From positions 186,001 to 250,000 of the forward strand of contig NZ_JAEQ01000002.1 in the NCBI RefSeq assembly GCF_000518985.1: a stretch of DNA of 64,000 bases, in the 5' to 3' direction. The notes beneath the pieces were generated by a model. The model saw nothing but the letters and a program-made list of their open reading frames with translations, did no database searches and had not been told where the DNA came from. The DNA comes from Chelativorans sp. J32 (GTDB lineage: Bacteria; Pseudomonadota; Alphaproteobacteria; Rhizobiales; Rhizobiaceae). Positions within the stretch are counted from its first letter, which is position 1. Each line of letters begins with the position of its first letter. The translations under genes were made by a program, and so were the position numbers. Positions 63,974 to 64,000 of this stretch are shown here, piece after piece.

Positions 63974-64000
63974 CGGATTTCATGAAGGAAAGGGCAGAAT

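Noticed and set aside
1-64000. CRISPR arrays, phage genes or insertion sequences
   Set aside because: No regularly spaced repeats, integrases or transposases were recognised anywhere in the window.

Overview
The window looks like a high-GC chromosomal segment of an alphaproteobacterium, most probably Hyphomicrobiales (Phyllobacteriaceae / Mesorhizobium-like). The clues are a BP26/SIMPL periplasmic protein, small secreted proteins of a type common in this order, a cobalamin-riboswitch btu operon, PreTA plus a RutR homologue, and many peptide ABC transporters. No phage, IS element or CRISPR array was seen. The only RNA gene found is one tRNA-Ile(CAU).

Layout. (1) 1-6.2 kb: a periplasmic quinoprotein locus. 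It holds a divergent SMP-30-like beta-propeller (cut by the window edge), a Tat-type Rieske protein, a PQQ alcohol dehydrogenase with the lanthanide-type Asp-x-Asp motif, a second PQQ propeller whose catalytic and metal ligands are lost, and a secreted protein of unknown function. (2) 6.3-8.8 kb: small secreted proteins (pentapeptide repeat, I78-type inhibitor lipoprotein, unknown). (3) 8.9-22.4 kb: a catabolic cluster that appears dedicated to D-amino-acid peptides. It contains a DadA-like oxidase, a LysR regulator, an M20 amidohydrolase, a D-aminopeptidase (dap), a complete Dpp-type ABC importer, an amidohydrolase and a beta-lactamase-fold hydrolase. A 36-bp element is found at both ends of the cluster (10342-10377 and 22409-22444; 27 of 36 positions identical) and probably unites it as a regulon. 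(4) 22.7-27.5 kb: a decayed zone. A TPR-protein remnant is fused tail-to-head to a sugar-binding-protein remnant, followed by an intact PfpI-like gene, a multiply frameshifted enolase-superfamily dehydratase and a DctM tail, ending at the tRNA. (5) 27.6-33.2 kb: envelope proteins (BP26-like, an OmpA protein with a very long Pro/Ala/Glu-rich region, a CPPG-repeat protein).

(6) 33.3-39.4 kb: cobalamin uptake operon under a B12 riboswitch: btuB-btuF-btuC-btuD-tonB, every junction an ATGA-type overlap. (7) 39.6-45.6 kb: a second peptide importer with a Tat-exported binding protein and a fused double ATPase. (8) 45.7-47.0 kb: an AT-rich beta/gamma-crystallin-like secreted protein and a VOC protein. 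(9) 47.3-50.4 kb: preT-VOC-preA for reductive uracil catabolism. Its later steps, a beta-ureidopropionase-like hydrolase and an omega-aminotransferase, lie at 55.5-58.2 kb next to rutR. RutR-box-like sites precede both preT and the aminotransferase. Dihydropyrimidinase is not in the window. (10) Between the two halves sit an Rrf2 regulator with tandem palindromic operators plus an AhpD-like protein, and a protocatechuate operon pcaC-pcaH-pcaG-pcaB with a divergent AraC regulator. (11) 59.8-64 kb: a tiny glycine-zipper protein, a CaiB-type CoA-transferase, an alpha/beta hydrolase, an imperfect inverted repeat, and ettA.

The most novel items are the Rieske/lanthanide-type quinoprotein pair with its active-site-less paralogue, and the D-peptide regulon with its shared operator. 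All functions are read from protein motifs and context; no database search was possible.
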